Positions 1-9,914 of a stretch of DNA of 44,442 nt are shown piece by piece. This stretch comes from an uncultured Bacteroidales bacterium (GTDB lineage: Bacteria > Bacteroidota > Bacteroidia > Bacteroidales > JAFGXI01). Each line of letters starts with the position of its first letter. Position 1 is the first letter of the stretch. The position numbers were made by a program, and so were the translations under genes. The notes beneath the pieces were generated by a model that was not told where the DNA came from, did not search any database, and saw only the letters and a list, made by a program, of their open reading frames with translations. The DNA lies in assembly GCA_947311115.1 (NCBI GenBank), contig CAMZKE010000001.1:1-44442 (forward strand), in the 5' to 3' direction.

Positions 1-68
1 ATAGAACACTTTAACAATAGAACACTTTAACAATAGAACACTTTAACAATAGAACACTTTAACAATAG
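1..68. repeat. 16-bp tandem repeat array upstream of murG
   Basis: Four identical head-to-tail copies of the unit ATAGAACACTTTAACA start at 1, 17, 33 and 49. A fifth copy starting at 65 keeps only its first five bases before diverging into the murG start region. All three forward frames hit a stop within the unit (TAG or TAA), so it is not a coding repeat. The array touches the window edge, so its true copy number is unknown. It lies directly before murG inside what should be the dcw operon, where ftsW usually precedes murG. Confidence 0.95.
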
Positions 69-74
69 AGCAAT

Positions 75-1193
75 ATGATAAAAAAAGTAATAATTAGCGG
101 AGGTGGAACAGGTGGACATATCTTTCCTGCAATTTCTATTGCTAATGCTTTAAAGCGACGCAACGAAAATATTGAGATACTATTTGTTGGTGCTGAAGGC
201 AAAATGGAAATGGAAAAAGTACCAAAAGCAGGATATAAAATTATTGGGTTACCTGTTCGAGGTTTTCAACGAAAACTTTCATTAGGAAACATTTCTTTTT
301 TTTGGAAATTAATCCAATCAATGAAAAAAGCACGTTCTATTATTAAAGATTTCAGACCTGATATAGCCATTGGTGTAGGTGGTTTTGCCAGCGGTCCATT
401 ATTAAATGCTGCAGCTAAATACAAAGTTCCATCGTTAATTCAAGAACAAAATTCTTATGCCGGTGTTACAAACAAAATTCTTGGACGAAAGGTTGATAGA
501 ATTTGTGTTGCATACGATAACATGAACAATTTTTTCCCAAAAGAAAAAATTGTTAAAACAGGAAATCCTGTTCGTATTGACTTAGTACGAAACTTAGATA
601 AAAAAGTAGAAGCTCTTAAACATTTCAATCTTTTTGGAAACAAAAAAGTATTATTAATTGTTGGTGGTAGCTTAGGTGCTCGCACAATTAACAATAGTAT
701 AAAAAAAGGTTTAAAAACGCTTGTTGATAATAATATACAAGTACTTTGGCAAACCGGTAAATTCTACTACGAAGAATCAATAAAAGAAGCCGAACCATTT
801 TTAGAGCAAGGCGTTGTTGTTAAAGATTTTATTTCACGAATGGATTACGCTTATGCTATTGCAGATGTTGTTATTTCGAGAGCTGGAGCAAGCACTGTAT
901 CAGAACTTTGCTTAGTTAAGAAACCTGTAATATTTGTCCCATCACCAAATGTTGCCGAAGACCATCAAACAAAAAATGCAATGGCGTTAATAAACGTTGA
1001 TGCAGGTATGATGATTGAAGATAATTTAGCCGAAAAACAACTTGTTAACGAAGCTGTAAAACTTGTAAAAGATAATTATAGAATAAAAGAATACACCAAA
1101 AATATTGGAGAGCTAGGAATACCAAACTCAGCAGAATTAATTGTTGATGAAATTTATAAAGTTTATGAAGCTTTTAATAGAGATAAAAAATAA
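75..1193 (+). CDS. murG: MurG, UDP-GlcNAc:lipid I N-acetylglucosaminyltransferase
   Basis: MurG transfers GlcNAc from UDP-GlcNAc to lipid I to make lipid II, on the inner face of the cytoplasmic membrane. The 372-residue length is normal for this GT28 enzyme. The N-terminal glycine-rich loop GGGTGGHIFPA lies at about residues 9-19. The C-terminal donor-binding half shows VISRAGASTVSEL at about 264-276 and the loop SPNVAEDHQTKNA just after. The ATG at 75 gives the canonical start MIKKVIISGGGTGGH. The stop codon is followed directly by the murC ATG with no spacer, which fits co-transcription and translational coupling. The 16-bp repeat array immediately upstream is unusual for this locus. Confidence 0.98.
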   Translation: MIKKVIISGGGTGGHIFPAISIANALKRRNENIEILFVGAEGKMEMEKVPKAGYKIIGLPVRGFQRKLSLGNISFFWKLIQSMKKARSIIKDFRPDIAIGVGGFASGPLLNAAAKYKVPSLIQEQNSYAGVTNKILGRKVDRICVAYDNMNNFFPKEKIVKTGNPVRIDLVRNLDKKVEALKHFNLFGNKKVLLIVGGSLGARTINNSIKKGLKTLVDNNIQVLWQTGKFYYEESIKEAEPFLEQGVVVKDFISRMDYAYAIADVVISRAGASTVSELCLVKKPVIFVPSPNVAEDHQTKNAMALINVDAGMMIEDNLAEKQLVNEAVKLVKDNYRIKEYTKNIGELGIPNSAELIVDEIYKVYEAFNRDKK

Positions 1194-2564
1194 ATGAATA
1201 TAGAAAAAATAAATAATGTATATTTTGTTGGAATAGGCGGCATAGGCATGAGTGCTTTAGCTCGCTATTTCAAGGCTATTGGTAAAAATGTTATTGGTTA
1301 CGACAAAACCCAAACTGTTCTTACCAACAATCTTGAAAACGAAGGCATTAAAGTTATTTTTAACGATGTAATTTCGGGAATACCTGAAATTTACACAAAT
1401 AGAAATACCACACTTGTGGTTTACACACCGGCAATTCCTAATTCAAATAAAATATTAAAATATTTTTTCGGAAATAATTTTAATGCTGTAAAACGAGCCG
1501 AAGTTTTGGGTGTAATTTTAAACAGCAAAAAAGGAATTGCTATAGCAGGTACTCACGGTAAAACATCAGTTACAACTTTAATTTCATATTTATTCAATAA
1601 TTCAAGAATTAAATACTCATCATTTATTGGAGGTATCTCTAAAAATTTTAATTCAAATCTTGTATTAAATCCTAATTCTGATATAGTTATTGCAGAAGCT
1701 GACGAATTTGACCGTTCTTTCTTACATTTACATCCACATACAACTGTTATAACATCGGCCGATGCTGACCACTTAGATATTTATGGAGGTAAAGATGAAT
1801 TGAAACGTAGTTTCGAAGATTTTATTTCTCAGATAGAGCCAAACGGAAATTTAGTTGTAAAAATAGGTTTGAACTTTAAAATTCCTGACAATATAAATGT
1901 TTACACCTATTCGCTTGACGAGAAGGCAGATTTTTACCCTGAAAACATAAGAGTTGAAAATTACATTTATACTTTCGATATCAATACTCCTAATGGAAAA
2001 ATTACTGATATTACTATTGGAATACCGGGTCTTGTAAATGTAGAAAATGCTATTGCAGGAATTGCTGTAAGCCTCCTATTTGGCGTTGATATTGACTTAA
2101 TAAAAGAAAATATCAAAAATTTTAAAGGTGTAAAACGCCGTTTCGATTATATTATAAACACTAAAAAATTAGTTTATATTGATGATTATGCACATCATCC
2201 GGAGGAACTGAAAGCAACAATATCATCAGTAAAAAAATTATATAAAGAACGAAAAATAACTGGTATTTTTCAACCACATTTATATACACGAACAAGAGAT
2301 TTTGCAGATGATTTCGCCGTAGCATTAAGTATGTTAGACGAGTTAATTTTGCTTGATATATATCCTGCACGTGAGTTAGCCATTGAAGGAATTACATCAG
2401 AAATAATATTTAATAATGTTTCAATAGAGCATAAAACTCTGTGCAAAAAAAACGAATTAATAAATATTTTAAAAGATAAAGAAATAGATGTATTGCTAAC
2501 ACTTGGAGCCGGCGATATTGATGTGGAAGTAGAAAAAATAAAAAAAATATTAGATAAGAGATAA
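1194..2564 (+). CDS. murC: MurC, UDP-N-acetylmuramate:L-alanine ligase
   Basis: This is the ATP-dependent cytoplasmic ligase that adds L-alanine to UDP-MurNAc, the first amino acid of the peptidoglycan stem peptide. It is 456 residues, usual for the family. The N-terminal Rossmann-like motif GIGGIGMSALA is near residue 13. The Mur-ligase P-loop GTHGKTSVT is near residue 118. The family motif YAHHPEE is near residue 332, and a C-terminal LTLGAGDID segment closes the protein. It starts on the base after the murG stop and is followed by a 61-nt gap before ftsQ. No murB or ddl follows, as is common in Bacteroidota dcw clusters. Confidence 0.98.
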   Translation: MNIEKINNVYFVGIGGIGMSALARYFKAIGKNVIGYDKTQTVLTNNLENEGIKVIFNDVISGIPEIYTNRNTTLVVYTPAIPNSNKILKYFFGNNFNAVKRAEVLGVILNSKKGIAIAGTHGKTSVTTLISYLFNNSRIKYSSFIGGISKNFNSNLVLNPNSDIVIAEADEFDRSFLHLHPHTTVITSADADHLDIYGGKDELKRSFEDFISQIEPNGNLVVKIGLNFKIPDNINVYTYSLDEKADFYPENIRVENYIYTFDINTPNGKITDITIGIPGLVNVENAIAGIAVSLLFGVDIDLIKENIKNFKGVKRRFDYIINTKKLVYIDDYAHHPEELKATISSVKKLYKERKITGIFQPHLYTRTRDFADDFAVALSMLDELILLDIYPARELAIEGITSEIIFNNVSIEHKTLCKKNELINILKDKEIDVLLTLGAGDIDVEVEKIKKILDKR

Positions 2565-2625
2565 AAAACCTAAGATAAGAAGTCGTTTGAAGTCTAAATC
2601 TCAGAATTAATTATCTCAAAAAAAT

Positions 2626-3426
2626 ATGAAAATAAAAAAGAACATATTATCAATTTTGGGTTGGGTAGCAATATTTACCTTTTTGGTGCTATCTATGTCT
2701 TTCGTAAAAAACGAAGAACATAAACAACGTTGCACAAAACTAAATATTGAGGTTATTGATTCAACCGAATTTTTATTTATCAACAAAAATGAAATTAAAC
2801 AGCTTGTTAATGACAGTAATATATCAATAATAGGTTATCCAATTTCAGAAATAAATACACTTCAAATTGAAAACTTATTAAAAACTCATTCATCAATAAA
2901 AAGCGTAAAAGTATATACCAGTTTAAAAGGACATATAATAGTTGAAATAACCCAAAGAAAACCTATACTAAGAATTATTAATTACTCCGGAGAGAGTTAT
3001 TACATTGATAAAGACGGCGTAATGATGCAGCTATCAGATATTTACACAGCAAAAGTAATAATCATTAACGGCCATGTAAACGAACCTTTTGAATCAAGAC
3101 ATAATATTAATTTAAAAGAAAAAGAAGACAATAATATTGTTAGAGGAAAAGTTTTAAAAGATGTATATAATTTAGTCTTATATATAAATAATGATAAACT
3201 ATGGCGTTCACAATTTCAGCAAATTTATGTAAATTCTGATGGCGAATACGAGCTAATTCCAATAGTAGGAACCCAAAAAATAATACTTGGAAAAATTACA
3301 AATTACAAAATTAAGCTACGTAATTTAAAAGCTTTTTATAAAAAAGGTATTGAAAAACGTGGCTGGAATACATACAGTAAAATAAATTTAAAATATGAGA
3401 ATCAAATTGTTTGTACAAAAAAATAA
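2626..3426 (+). CDS. ftsQ: FtsQ/DivIB-like cell-division protein
   Basis: This is a bitopic divisome protein expected to scaffold the FtsB/FtsL and FtsW/FtsI complex at the septum. It is 266 residues. A short basic N-terminus is followed by one transmembrane helix at about 8-26 (ILSILGWVAIFTFLVLSMSF). The exported part has a POTRA-like segment at about 50-120, ending in the family-typical pattern IIVEITQRKPILRI. A typical beta domain with YYIDKDGVMM follows. The family is poorly conserved, so the name rests on topology, the POTRA/beta pattern and the fixed position between murC and ftsA. The start is the ATG after an A-rich leader (CTCAAAAAAAT). Confidence 0.93.
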   Translation: MKIKKNILSILGWVAIFTFLVLSMSFVKNEEHKQRCTKLNIEVIDSTEFLFINKNEIKQLVNDSNISIIGYPISEINTLQIENLLKTHSSIKSVKVYTSLKGHIIVEITQRKPILRIINYSGESYYIDKDGVMMQLSDIYTAKVIIINGHVNEPFESRHNINLKEKEDNNIVRGKVLKDVYNLVLYINNDKLWRSQFQQIYVNSDGEYELIPIVGTQKIILGKITNYKIKLRNLKAFYKKGIEKRGWNTYSKINLKYENQIVCTKK

Positions 3427-3444
3427 TATAATAAAATAAGCACA

Positions 3445-4824
3445 ATGGAAGAGATTATTAATGACATGCCAACAGACAGCAAAGAAAAAAACGAAAAAAA
3501 TATTGTTTTTGCAATTGATATTGGGACAACAAAAATTGTAGCAATTGTTGGTGAAAAAATGAAAGATGGAAAACTGAAAATATTGGGTATGGGAACCTCT
3601 CCATCAACAGGCGTAAAACGAGGAGTGGTACAGAATATTCAAATGACAGTACAATCTATTACTACAGCAGTTAATCAGGCAGAAGAACAGTCTGGGCACA
3701 AGTTTAAAGATGTATTTGTTGGAATTGCAGGTCAACATATACGCAGTACCGAACAAAGTCATCAGATTCCTCGTTCTGATTTCGAGTCTGAAATTACGCA
3801 TTCAGATATTGATAAACTAAAAGAAGTTATGTACAGCATGCCTGTTGAACCCGGCGAGGAGATTATTCACGTTGTACCAAAAAGTTTTATAGTTGACAAC
3901 GAGTTTGGTGTTGAGCCTCTGGGTATGTGCGGAAAACTTTTAGTTGGAACATATCATATTGTAATTGGACAGGTTACCTCGGCTAACGATATTAAACGTT
4001 GTATTGAAAGAGTTGGTATTGCAACTCGCGATTTAATTCTTGAACCTCTTGCATCTGCCCATGCTGTACTTACCGATGAAGAAAAAGAAGTAGGCGTTGC
4101 TCTTGTTGATATTGGCGGTGGCACAACAGATATTGCGATTTATAATGACAATAGGATTGTGCATACCGCTGTAATTCCATTTGGCGGCGACGTTATCACC
4201 AAAGATATAAAAGAGGCTTATAATATAGTTGAAAAAAGTGCTGAACAATTAAAATTACTAAAAGGATCAGCTTTATCAAGCGTAATTAAACCTAATGAAT
4301 ATGTAAGTATTGAAGGAATAAACGGCCGTCCTGCAAAAGAAATTTCAGTTCGTAATTTAGCTTATATTATTAATTGCCGTATAGATGAAATTGTTGATCG
4401 CCTGTTTCTCGAAATATCTAGTCATATTGATATAGAAAAACTTGGTGCCGGAATTGTGCTTACCGGCGGTGGTGCTCTACTTAAAAATATTACTCAGTTT
4501 ATTGCTTATAAAACAGGTTTAGACATTAGAATCGGACTTCCTAATCAATTGTTATTTACAGATTTAGATGAAGATTTAATTAAAACAAAGTATGCTACAG
4601 CAATTGGTTTAATAATGGGCGGATTCGATATTATTAATGAAACAGAAAAACGCTTAACTTTTAAAGAACTAACTCTTAATAAAAAAGAGCCTGAAATAAT
4701 TGAAGAAAAGGAAGAAGATAAGAAAATTGTAACAAAAAAACCAAAAGTAGCATTTAGCGAAATACTTAAAAAAACATTTATCAGTGTGTTTACTGAACCT
4801 GACGAAGATAAAGAACTAAAATAA
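3445..4824 (+). CDS. ftsA: FtsA, actin-like divisome protein
   Basis: FtsA is an actin-fold ATPase that tethers FtsZ filaments to the inner membrane and recruits later divisome proteins. It is 459 residues. The phosphate-1 motif FAIDIGTTKIVAIVG is near residue 28. The phosphate-2 motif ALVDIGGGTTDIAIY is near residue 219. The adenosine motif IVLTGGGALLKNI is near residue 336. The last ~20 residues (FSEILKKTFISVFTEPDED) look like the amphipathic membrane-targeting helix, preceded by a charged, probably disordered linker. It starts 18 nt after ftsQ and ends 21 nt before ftsZ, so the three are one transcription unit. Confidence 0.97.
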   Translation: MEEIINDMPTDSKEKNEKNIVFAIDIGTTKIVAIVGEKMKDGKLKILGMGTSPSTGVKRGVVQNIQMTVQSITTAVNQAEEQSGHKFKDVFVGIAGQHIRSTEQSHQIPRSDFESEITHSDIDKLKEVMYSMPVEPGEEIIHVVPKSFIVDNEFGVEPLGMCGKLLVGTYHIVIGQVTSANDIKRCIERVGIATRDLILEPLASAHAVLTDEEKEVGVALVDIGGGTTDIAIYNDNRIVHTAVIPFGGDVITKDIKEAYNIVEKSAEQLKLLKGSALSSVIKPNEYVSIEGINGRPAKEISVRNLAYIINCRIDEIVDRLFLEISSHIDIEKLGAGIVLTGGGALLKNITQFIAYKTGLDIRIGLPNQLLFTDLDEDLIKTKYATAIGLIMGGFDIINETEKRLTFKELTLNKKEPEIIEEKEEDKKIVTKKPKVAFSEILKKTFISVFTEPDEDKELK

Positions 4825-4845
4825 TAACTAAACTAAATTATTACT

Positions 4846-6237
4846 ATGGACGATTTAATGAACTTTGAAATTCAAACACCAAAATCATCAATAATTAAAG
4901 TTATTGGTGTAGGTGGAGGCGGTAGTAATGCCGTAAATTTTATGTATAAACAAGGAATAAAAGATGTAGATTTTATTGTTTGTAATACCGATGCTCAGGC
5001 ACTTCTAAAAAGTCCGGTACCTACAAAAATTCAGCTAGGTACAACTTTAACCGAAGGACTTGGAGCAGGTAACAAGCCTGAACAAGGTAAAGAAGCTGCG
5101 GTTGAAAATCTTCAAGATATAGAAGAATTCCTTGATAATGGAACTAAAATGGTATTTATAACTGCCGGAATGGGTGGTGGAACAGGAACAGGAGCGGCTC
5201 CTATAATTGCAGAAACTGCAAAAGAAAAAGGAATCCTTACAGTAGGTATTGTAACTATTCCGTTTAAATTTGAGGGCAAACGTAGAATAATTCAAGCTAT
5301 TGAAGGAATTAAAGAATTAAAACAACATGTTGACTCTCTCCTAGTAATAAACAACGAAAAGCTTCGTGATTTACACGCCGATTTGGGTATTGGAGAAGCA
5401 TTTGCAAAAGCAGATAATATTTTAACTATCGCCGCAAAAGGAATTGCTGAAATTATTACTGTTCATGGTTATGTAAATGTCGATTTTGCTGATGTTAAAA
5501 CCGTAATGACAAATAGCGGTGTTTCAATAATGGGAACAGGTAAAGCTGAAGGTGAAGGTCGTGCTTTAAAAGCAGTTAATGAAGCTATAGAATCGCCATT
5601 ATTAAATAGTAATAACATTAAAGGAGCTACAAATATACTGTTAAGTATAACATCTGGTAGCATTGATGCTACAATGAATGAAGTTGCTGAAATATCAGAT
5701 TTTGTACAAGATGAAGCAGGAATGTCTGCTGACGTAATTACTGGTATTAATTTTGACGAAACTCTTGGCGAAAGTATAGCTGTTACTGTTATTGCTACGG
5801 GCTTTAATGCCAACTCTATTCCTGAGCTTCAAGAAATGAAAAAAGATGAGAAAGTAATTAGTACAATTAATGTTGAAAATGAAACAAAACCAAATATTGT
5901 TGAATTAAATCCAAAAGTATCGAACAAAACAGAAAATATTCAAAACCCTGTACAAAAAGAAATTTTTGATTTTGATAACATAAATATAACACCTTCGGTT
6001 AATCGTAATTTAAATGAATTAAAAGATTTGTCAAAAACATCTAATTCAGATATTATAGATGAATTAGAAAACGAACCTGCTTATAAACGTAAATTAAGAG
6101 AACAGAGTTTACAACAACAAGCAAAGGAAAGCAAAACTGAAGATAATACAATTTCAAACTTTTCTATATCGGAAGATGAATATGGAAATGTTAAATTGCG
6201 AGAAAATAACTCATACTTACACGATAATGTTGATTAA
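4846..6237 (+). CDS. ftsZ: FtsZ, tubulin-like division GTPase
   Basis: FtsZ polymerises into the Z-ring at mid-cell. It is 463 residues: a GTPase core to about residue 325, then a long acidic and Asn/Lys-rich linker. The core shows [13 protein letters not shown] near residue 21, the tubulin signature [10 protein letters not shown] near residue 110, and the T7-loop region [11 protein letters not shown] near residue 205. The C-terminal tail ([19 protein letters not shown]) differs from the E. coli-type FtsA-binding peptide but sits where that peptide is expected. This is the last gene of the dcw operon, and a strong intrinsic terminator begins 20 nt after the stop. Confidence 0.98.
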   Translation: MDDLMNFEIQTPKSSIIKVIGVGGGGSNAVNFMYKQGIKDVDFIVCNTDAQALLKSPVPTKIQLGTTLTEGLGAGNKPEQGKEAAVENLQDIEEFLDNGTKMVFITAGMGGGTGTGAAPIIAETAKEKGILTVGIVTIPFKFEGKRRIIQAIEGIKELKQHVDSLLVINNEKLRDLHADLGIGEAFAKADNILTIAAKGIAEIITVHGYVNVDFADVKTVMTNSGVSIMGTGKAEGEGRALKAVNEAIESPLLNSNNIKGATNILLSITSGSIDATMNEVAEISDFVQDEAGMSADVITGINFDETLGESIAVTVIATGFNANSIPELQEMKKDEKVISTINVENETKPNIVELNPKVSNKTENIQNPVQKEIFDFDNINITPSVNRNLNELKDLSKTSNSDIIDELENEPAYKRKLREQSLQQQAKESKTEDNTISNFSISEDEYGNVKLRENNSYLHDNVD

Positions 6238-6257
6238 TGTTGAGTTTAGTTTAGTTG

Positions 6258-6284
6258 AAGCCCCGATAAAATCGGGGCTTTTTA
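6258..6284 (+). terminator. Rho-independent terminator of the dcw operon
   Basis: A perfect 10-bp stem, AAGCCCCGAT pairing with ATCGGGGCTT, encloses an AAA loop, and the T-run extends past the stem. It is GC-rich against an AT-rich background. The reverse orientation lacks a T-tract, so it serves ftsZ rather than the converging S9 peptidase gene. Confidence 0.93.
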
Positions 6285-6332
6285 ACCCAAATAACTCATA
6301 ATGATTAATGATACAGCCATTAAACATCTAGC

Positions 6333-6354
6333 AATTAATTAATTAATTAATTAA
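6333..6354. repeat. AATT tetranucleotide microsatellite
   Basis: Five and a half uninterrupted copies of AATT lie in the spacer between the convergent ftsZ and S9 peptidase genes. The tract is self-complementary. I see no function; it is a candidate for slippage variation. Confidence 0.85.
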
Positions 6355-6386
6355 CCTAAGATATGTGTGTAAAAAATAATAAATTT

Positions 6387-9182
6387 TTACTTAATCAATT
6401 TCATACCATTAACTTTATCTTTATCAATAGCTTTTACTCCATATTTCATCCAATTAGGAGCCGGTTTATCTTTTAAATATGTGTCAAAAAATTGATTCAT
6501 TCTAATTGTTAAATCAATCATATTTGGGCGGCGAGATAAATTATGTTCATCACCATTATAATTAAGCATCCATACAGCTTTATTTAATCTGCGTAATGCA
6601 ACAAAATATTCAATTCCTTGATACCATGGCACAGCACCATCACCATCGTTGTGCATTATTAACAGAGGTGTTTTAACCCTATCTGCAAAAAATACCGGCG
6701 AGTTTTCAATATACAGCTCTCGTTTATCCCATAGCGAACCACCTATACGGCTTTGAGTTTTCTCATACTGAAACATTCTACTCATACCTGTACCCCAGCG
6801 AATTCCGCCATAAGCACTTGTCATATTACTTACAGGAGCACCAGCCATAGCTGCCGAATATATATTTGTACGAGTTACTAAATATGCAACCTGATATCCA
6901 CCCCAACTTTGTCCTTGTATTCCAACTTTTGTATTATCAACCCACTTATTTTCCATAAGTTTCATAGTTCCACTAACAACTGCATTATATGCGTCATTTC
7001 CCGGAGTTCCCGTACCGTATTTAATATTTGGAATAAAAATTACATAACCATTACTAACATAATACGGGAAATTTATAACCGAACGTATTGGTTTAGGCGT
7101 ATAAAAACGATGAATATCATCAGAATATTTTTCGTAAAAATATACCAACATTGGGTATTTTTTATTTTTATCAAAATTCTCAGGTTTATATATAAGACCT
7201 TCAAGAGTGTCGCCATTAAAACTAACCCAGCTTGTTAACTCAACACTTCCCCATAAAAATTTATCGCGCTGTTTGTCTAAATTGCTTATTTTTTTAGAAT
7301 TGTTAAAATCTAAATTACCATATTCTAAATCAGGATATTTATCGAATGCCATTTTACGCCAAATATATTTATCATTTTCTTTTGATTTTTTAATGTCATA
7401 AAACTTAACATTTTCCATTGTTAGCTTTGTAAGCTTTTTATTATTAGTATTATAACTATAATAACCTGATTGTTTATTTTTTTTATTAAAAACAGATAAA
7501 AGCATATTATCTTCAACAAAAATATTATCCCTATCAAACTTTTTATAACGAAAAATTAAATTATCTTTTCTTCCTTTTGTTATGTTTTGAGCTTTAATTT
7601 TCCCGGTTGGGTCTATTTCCCAAATATCGTATTTATCATAAATTAAAATAAATTTATCCTCTTTAACCCAACCTGTATAACCATATTTTTCGGGCAATGC
7701 AGGTACATCATTATCTTCGTTATAAAATTTAGTAGAAATATTTTCAGTTAAATTTACAGGTTTACCGATTAATGTTTTTGCATACCACGAACTATCGTTC
7801 ATACTGTACCAATACAAATATTTTTCAGCTGGCGAAATATATAAAGCTGATTTTGATTTACCTAAAATTAGTTTTTTATTACCTGTTTCTGTATTTATCA
7901 AATAATAATCTTTAACCCCTTGAATATCCCACGATAACGATTTTGCATATTCATCAGAAACTATACCTATTGCATATTTATTATTTCCTTTATTAAACAC
8001 TCTAACATTTTTAATAACAGTATCGGCAAGTTGAATTATTTTATCCGATTTTAGATTATATACGCTAATATAAGAACGCTTTTTCTCTTTTTTTAACTGC
8101 TTTAATTGTCGAGGCATCAAATAGTTATCTGTCCACGACCAAACATCAACTCTACAACGTTCATCATCTAAAAGCGAATCTTTCTTTTCTTTTACAGGAA
8201 CAGGTCTTATACCAAAATAAAGTTTTGATGTATTTTCAGAAAAATACATATTAGCATCAGGACTAACATCATAATTATTGGGTAAATTACCATGAATTGT
8301 ATCGGCAATAATTTTTATTTCACCAGATTTAATATTATAATAATATAGTGAATATTTATACGGTTTTGCTGTATCGGCACTAAAAATAAATGCTAAATTA
8401 TTACCTCTATAATCAAAAGTTATTTTTTTTGCATTTCCTTGCTTTTCAAAAATTATTTTTTGTGTTTTATTTTTTGCATCAAACAAATAAACTCGCGAAG
8501 TATCAAGGCTATCTTTTGTTATTGAAATATACGATATATAGTTAGAATATTTATCATAATCATATTCGTTCACATATTTGTAAGTAACTGTATCTTTAGT
8601 TTTTGGATAATAAACACATAGTTTTGTCCCATCAGATTTAACTTTATATTGCTTGTTAATTTTTGTTGTATCTGTAGCAATTGTATCAGATTTTAAAGTA
8701 TCTTTTTGGCTTTTATTTTTAATTTCTTTATTATGCAAAAACACAACAAATTCCGATTTTTTGCTTGGAATACCATAGCTTTTTATGTTAGGAAATTTAG
8801 CTGTTGTATTATCAATAAAATACATTACAAACAAACTATCTTTATATTGCTTGTCTTTCTTAATTTTTTTAAATTTTTGTAAGTGTAACGAATCGGCTTG
8901 CGGTTTTACTTTAAAAGCAATAAAATTGGAGTTTGCAGAAAATTTTTGAGAGTATCCTCTATCAAAAAAATACTTTAGGCTTTTGTCTGGGTTTTCAACA
9001 AATAAAACACCATCACCTTTTTCAGGATTTATCTGATAACTTATATATTTACCATCAAACGAAATACGAGAATACTCAAGGTTTTTCCAACTATTATAGT
9101 CCTTATGTGAAATTGGTTTTTTAGTTTGAGAAAAAACAAAAAAAGGCACTATTAATAATATTAATACTCTATAAAAATTCAT
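6387..9182 (-). CDS. S9-family (prolyl oligopeptidase / dipeptidyl peptidase type) exported serine peptidase
   Basis: A large secreted peptidase of 931 residues, expected to release short peptides in the periplasm or at the cell surface. A Sec signal peptide covers about residues 1-18 (FYRVLILLIVPFFVFSQ). A long beta-propeller-like region with TolB/WD40-type repeats runs to about residue 640. The alpha/beta-hydrolase domain has the nucleophile elbow GQSWGG (Ser near 758), the Asp in HNDGDGAVPW near 846 and the His in GDEHNLSRR near 878, so the catalytic triad is intact. No T9SS sorting domain is visible at the C-terminus. It stands alone, converging on ftsZ and divergent from ruvA. Exact cleavage specificity cannot be read from sequence. 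Confidence 0.92.
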   Translation of the reverse strand: MNFYRVLILLIVPFFVFSQTKKPISHKDYNSWKNLEYSRISFDGKYISYQINPEKGDGVLFVENPDKSLKYFFDRGYSQKFSANSNFIAFKVKPQADSLHLQKFKKIKKDKQYKDSLFVMYFIDNTTAKFPNIKSYGIPSKKSEFVVFLHNKEIKNKSQKDTLKSDTIATDTTKINKQYKVKSDGTKLCVYYPKTKDTVTYKYVNEYDYDKYSNYISYISITKDSLDTSRVYLFDAKNKTQKIIFEKQGNAKKITFDYRGNNLAFIFSADTAKPYKYSLYYYNIKSGEIKIIADTIHGNLPNNYDVSPDANMYFSENTSKLYFGIRPVPVKEKKDSLLDDERCRVDVWSWTDNYLMPRQLKQLKKEKKRSYISVYNLKSDKIIQLADTVIKNVRVFNKGNNKYAIGIVSDEYAKSLSWDIQGVKDYYLINTETGNKKLILGKSKSALYISPAEKYLYWYSMNDSSWYAKTLIGKPVNLTENISTKFYNEDNDVPALPEKYGYTGWVKEDKFILIYDKYDIWEIDPTGKIKAQNITKGRKDNLIFRYKKFDRDNIFVEDNMLLSVFNKKNKQSGYYSYNTNNKKLTKLTMENVKFYDIKKSKENDKYIWRKMAFDKYPDLEYGNLDFNNSKKISNLDKQRDKFLWGSVELTSWVSFNGDTLEGLIYKPENFDKNKKYPMLVYFYEKYSDDIHRFYTPKPIRSVINFPYYVSNGYVIFIPNIKYGTGTPGNDAYNAVVSGTMKLMENKWVDNTKVGIQGQSWGGYQVAYLVTRTNIYSAAMAGAPVSNMTSAYGGIRWGTGMSRMFQYEKTQSRIGGSLWDKRELYIENSPVFFADRVKTPLLIMHNDGDGAVPWYQGIEYFVALRRLNKAVWMLNYNGDEHNLSRRPNMIDLTIRMNQFFDTYLKDKPAPNWMKYGVKAIDKDKVNGMKLIK

Positions 9183-9204
9183 GGAACTATTTTTAATTTG
9201 TTTT

Positions 9205-9212
9205 CAAAACTA
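9205..9212 (-). promoter_or_regulatory. Probable -7 box for the S9 peptidase gene
   Basis: Read on the minus strand this is TAGTTTTG, matching the Bacteroidota -7 consensus TAnnTTTG, 22 nt upstream of the ATG. I see no clear TTTG -33 element at the usual spacing, so the assignment is moderate. Confidence 0.5.
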
Positions 9213-9323
9213 ATAAAAACTATTCTAAATTGTTATAAGTGTTAAAATTAATTTTTAATGATTAAACAATTTTATCTATATTAGAAGATTAATATTGTTA
9301 ATAATAACTAATTAGTAATAAAT

Positions 9324-9905
9324 GTGTTAGAATATATAAATGGAGAAGTAAGCGAACTTACACCAACATATTTGATAGTTGAAAACAACGGAATAGGATA
9401 TTTTGTAAAAATATCGTTAAATTGCTATTCAAAAATAGGAGAAAGTAAAAATATTAAAGTATTTATTCACGAAGTAATTAGGGAAGATACCCACGATTTA
9501 TATGGATTTACAGAAAAAGAAGAACGAGAAATTTATCGTAAATTAATTTCAGTATCCGGAGTTGGACCAAACACTGCACTAGTAATGATTTCATCATTAT
9601 CTACATTAGAAATAATTACAGCTATATCAACAGGCGATGTTAATACAATTAAGAGTGTTAAAGGTATTGGACTTAAAACAGCACAACGAGTTATTGTAGA
9701 TTTAAAAGATAAAATCGGAAATGTGTCGGAAAACATAGAATTATTCGACAACAAAGGCAATACAATTAAAGAAGAATCGTTATCTGCATTGATTATGCTA
9801 GGCTTTAATAAAAAACAAGCAGAAAAGGCTATTGATAAAATAGTAAAAGACGGAAAAGAAACAGATGTAGAGGGAGTTATTAAAGCAGCACTTAAACTTT
9901 TATAA
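9324..9905 (+). CDS. ruvA: RuvA, Holliday junction branch-migration subunit
   Basis: RuvA binds four-way DNA junctions and loads the RuvB helicase during recombination and repair. It is 193 residues, a normal length. The N-terminal OB-fold starts MLEYINGEVSELTPTYLIVE. Two helix-hairpin-helix motifs follow: ISVSGVGPNTALVMI near residue 76 and IKSVKGIGLKTAQRVI near residue 111. The C-terminal RuvB-contacting helix bundle (SALIMLGFNKKQAEKAI) is present. The start is GTG at 9324; an overlapping ATG at 9322 stops after two codons. It lies 9 nt before sprA, a gene neighbourhood known from other Bacteroidota. Confidence 0.97.
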   Translation: MLEYINGEVSELTPTYLIVENNGIGYFVKISLNCYSKIGESKNIKVFIHEVIREDTHDLYGFTEKEEREIYRKLISVSGVGPNTALVMISSLSTLEIITAISTGDVNTIKSVKGIGLKTAQRVIVDLKDKIGNVSENIELFDNKGNTIKEESLSALIMLGFNKKQAEKAIDKIVKDGKETDVEGVIKAALKLL

Positions 9906-9914
9906 TTTTATTTT

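Noticed and set aside
1..68. CRISPR array
   Set aside because: The copies are directly adjacent 16-mers without spacers, so this is a simple tandem repeat.
5469..5813. 114-codon minus-strand frame inside ftsZ
   Set aside because: It is an antisense shadow of the conserved FtsZ GTPase domain.
9322..9330. ATG start for ruvA
   Set aside because: This ATG is out of frame and reaches a stop after two codons; the GTG at 9324 gives the conserved N-terminus.
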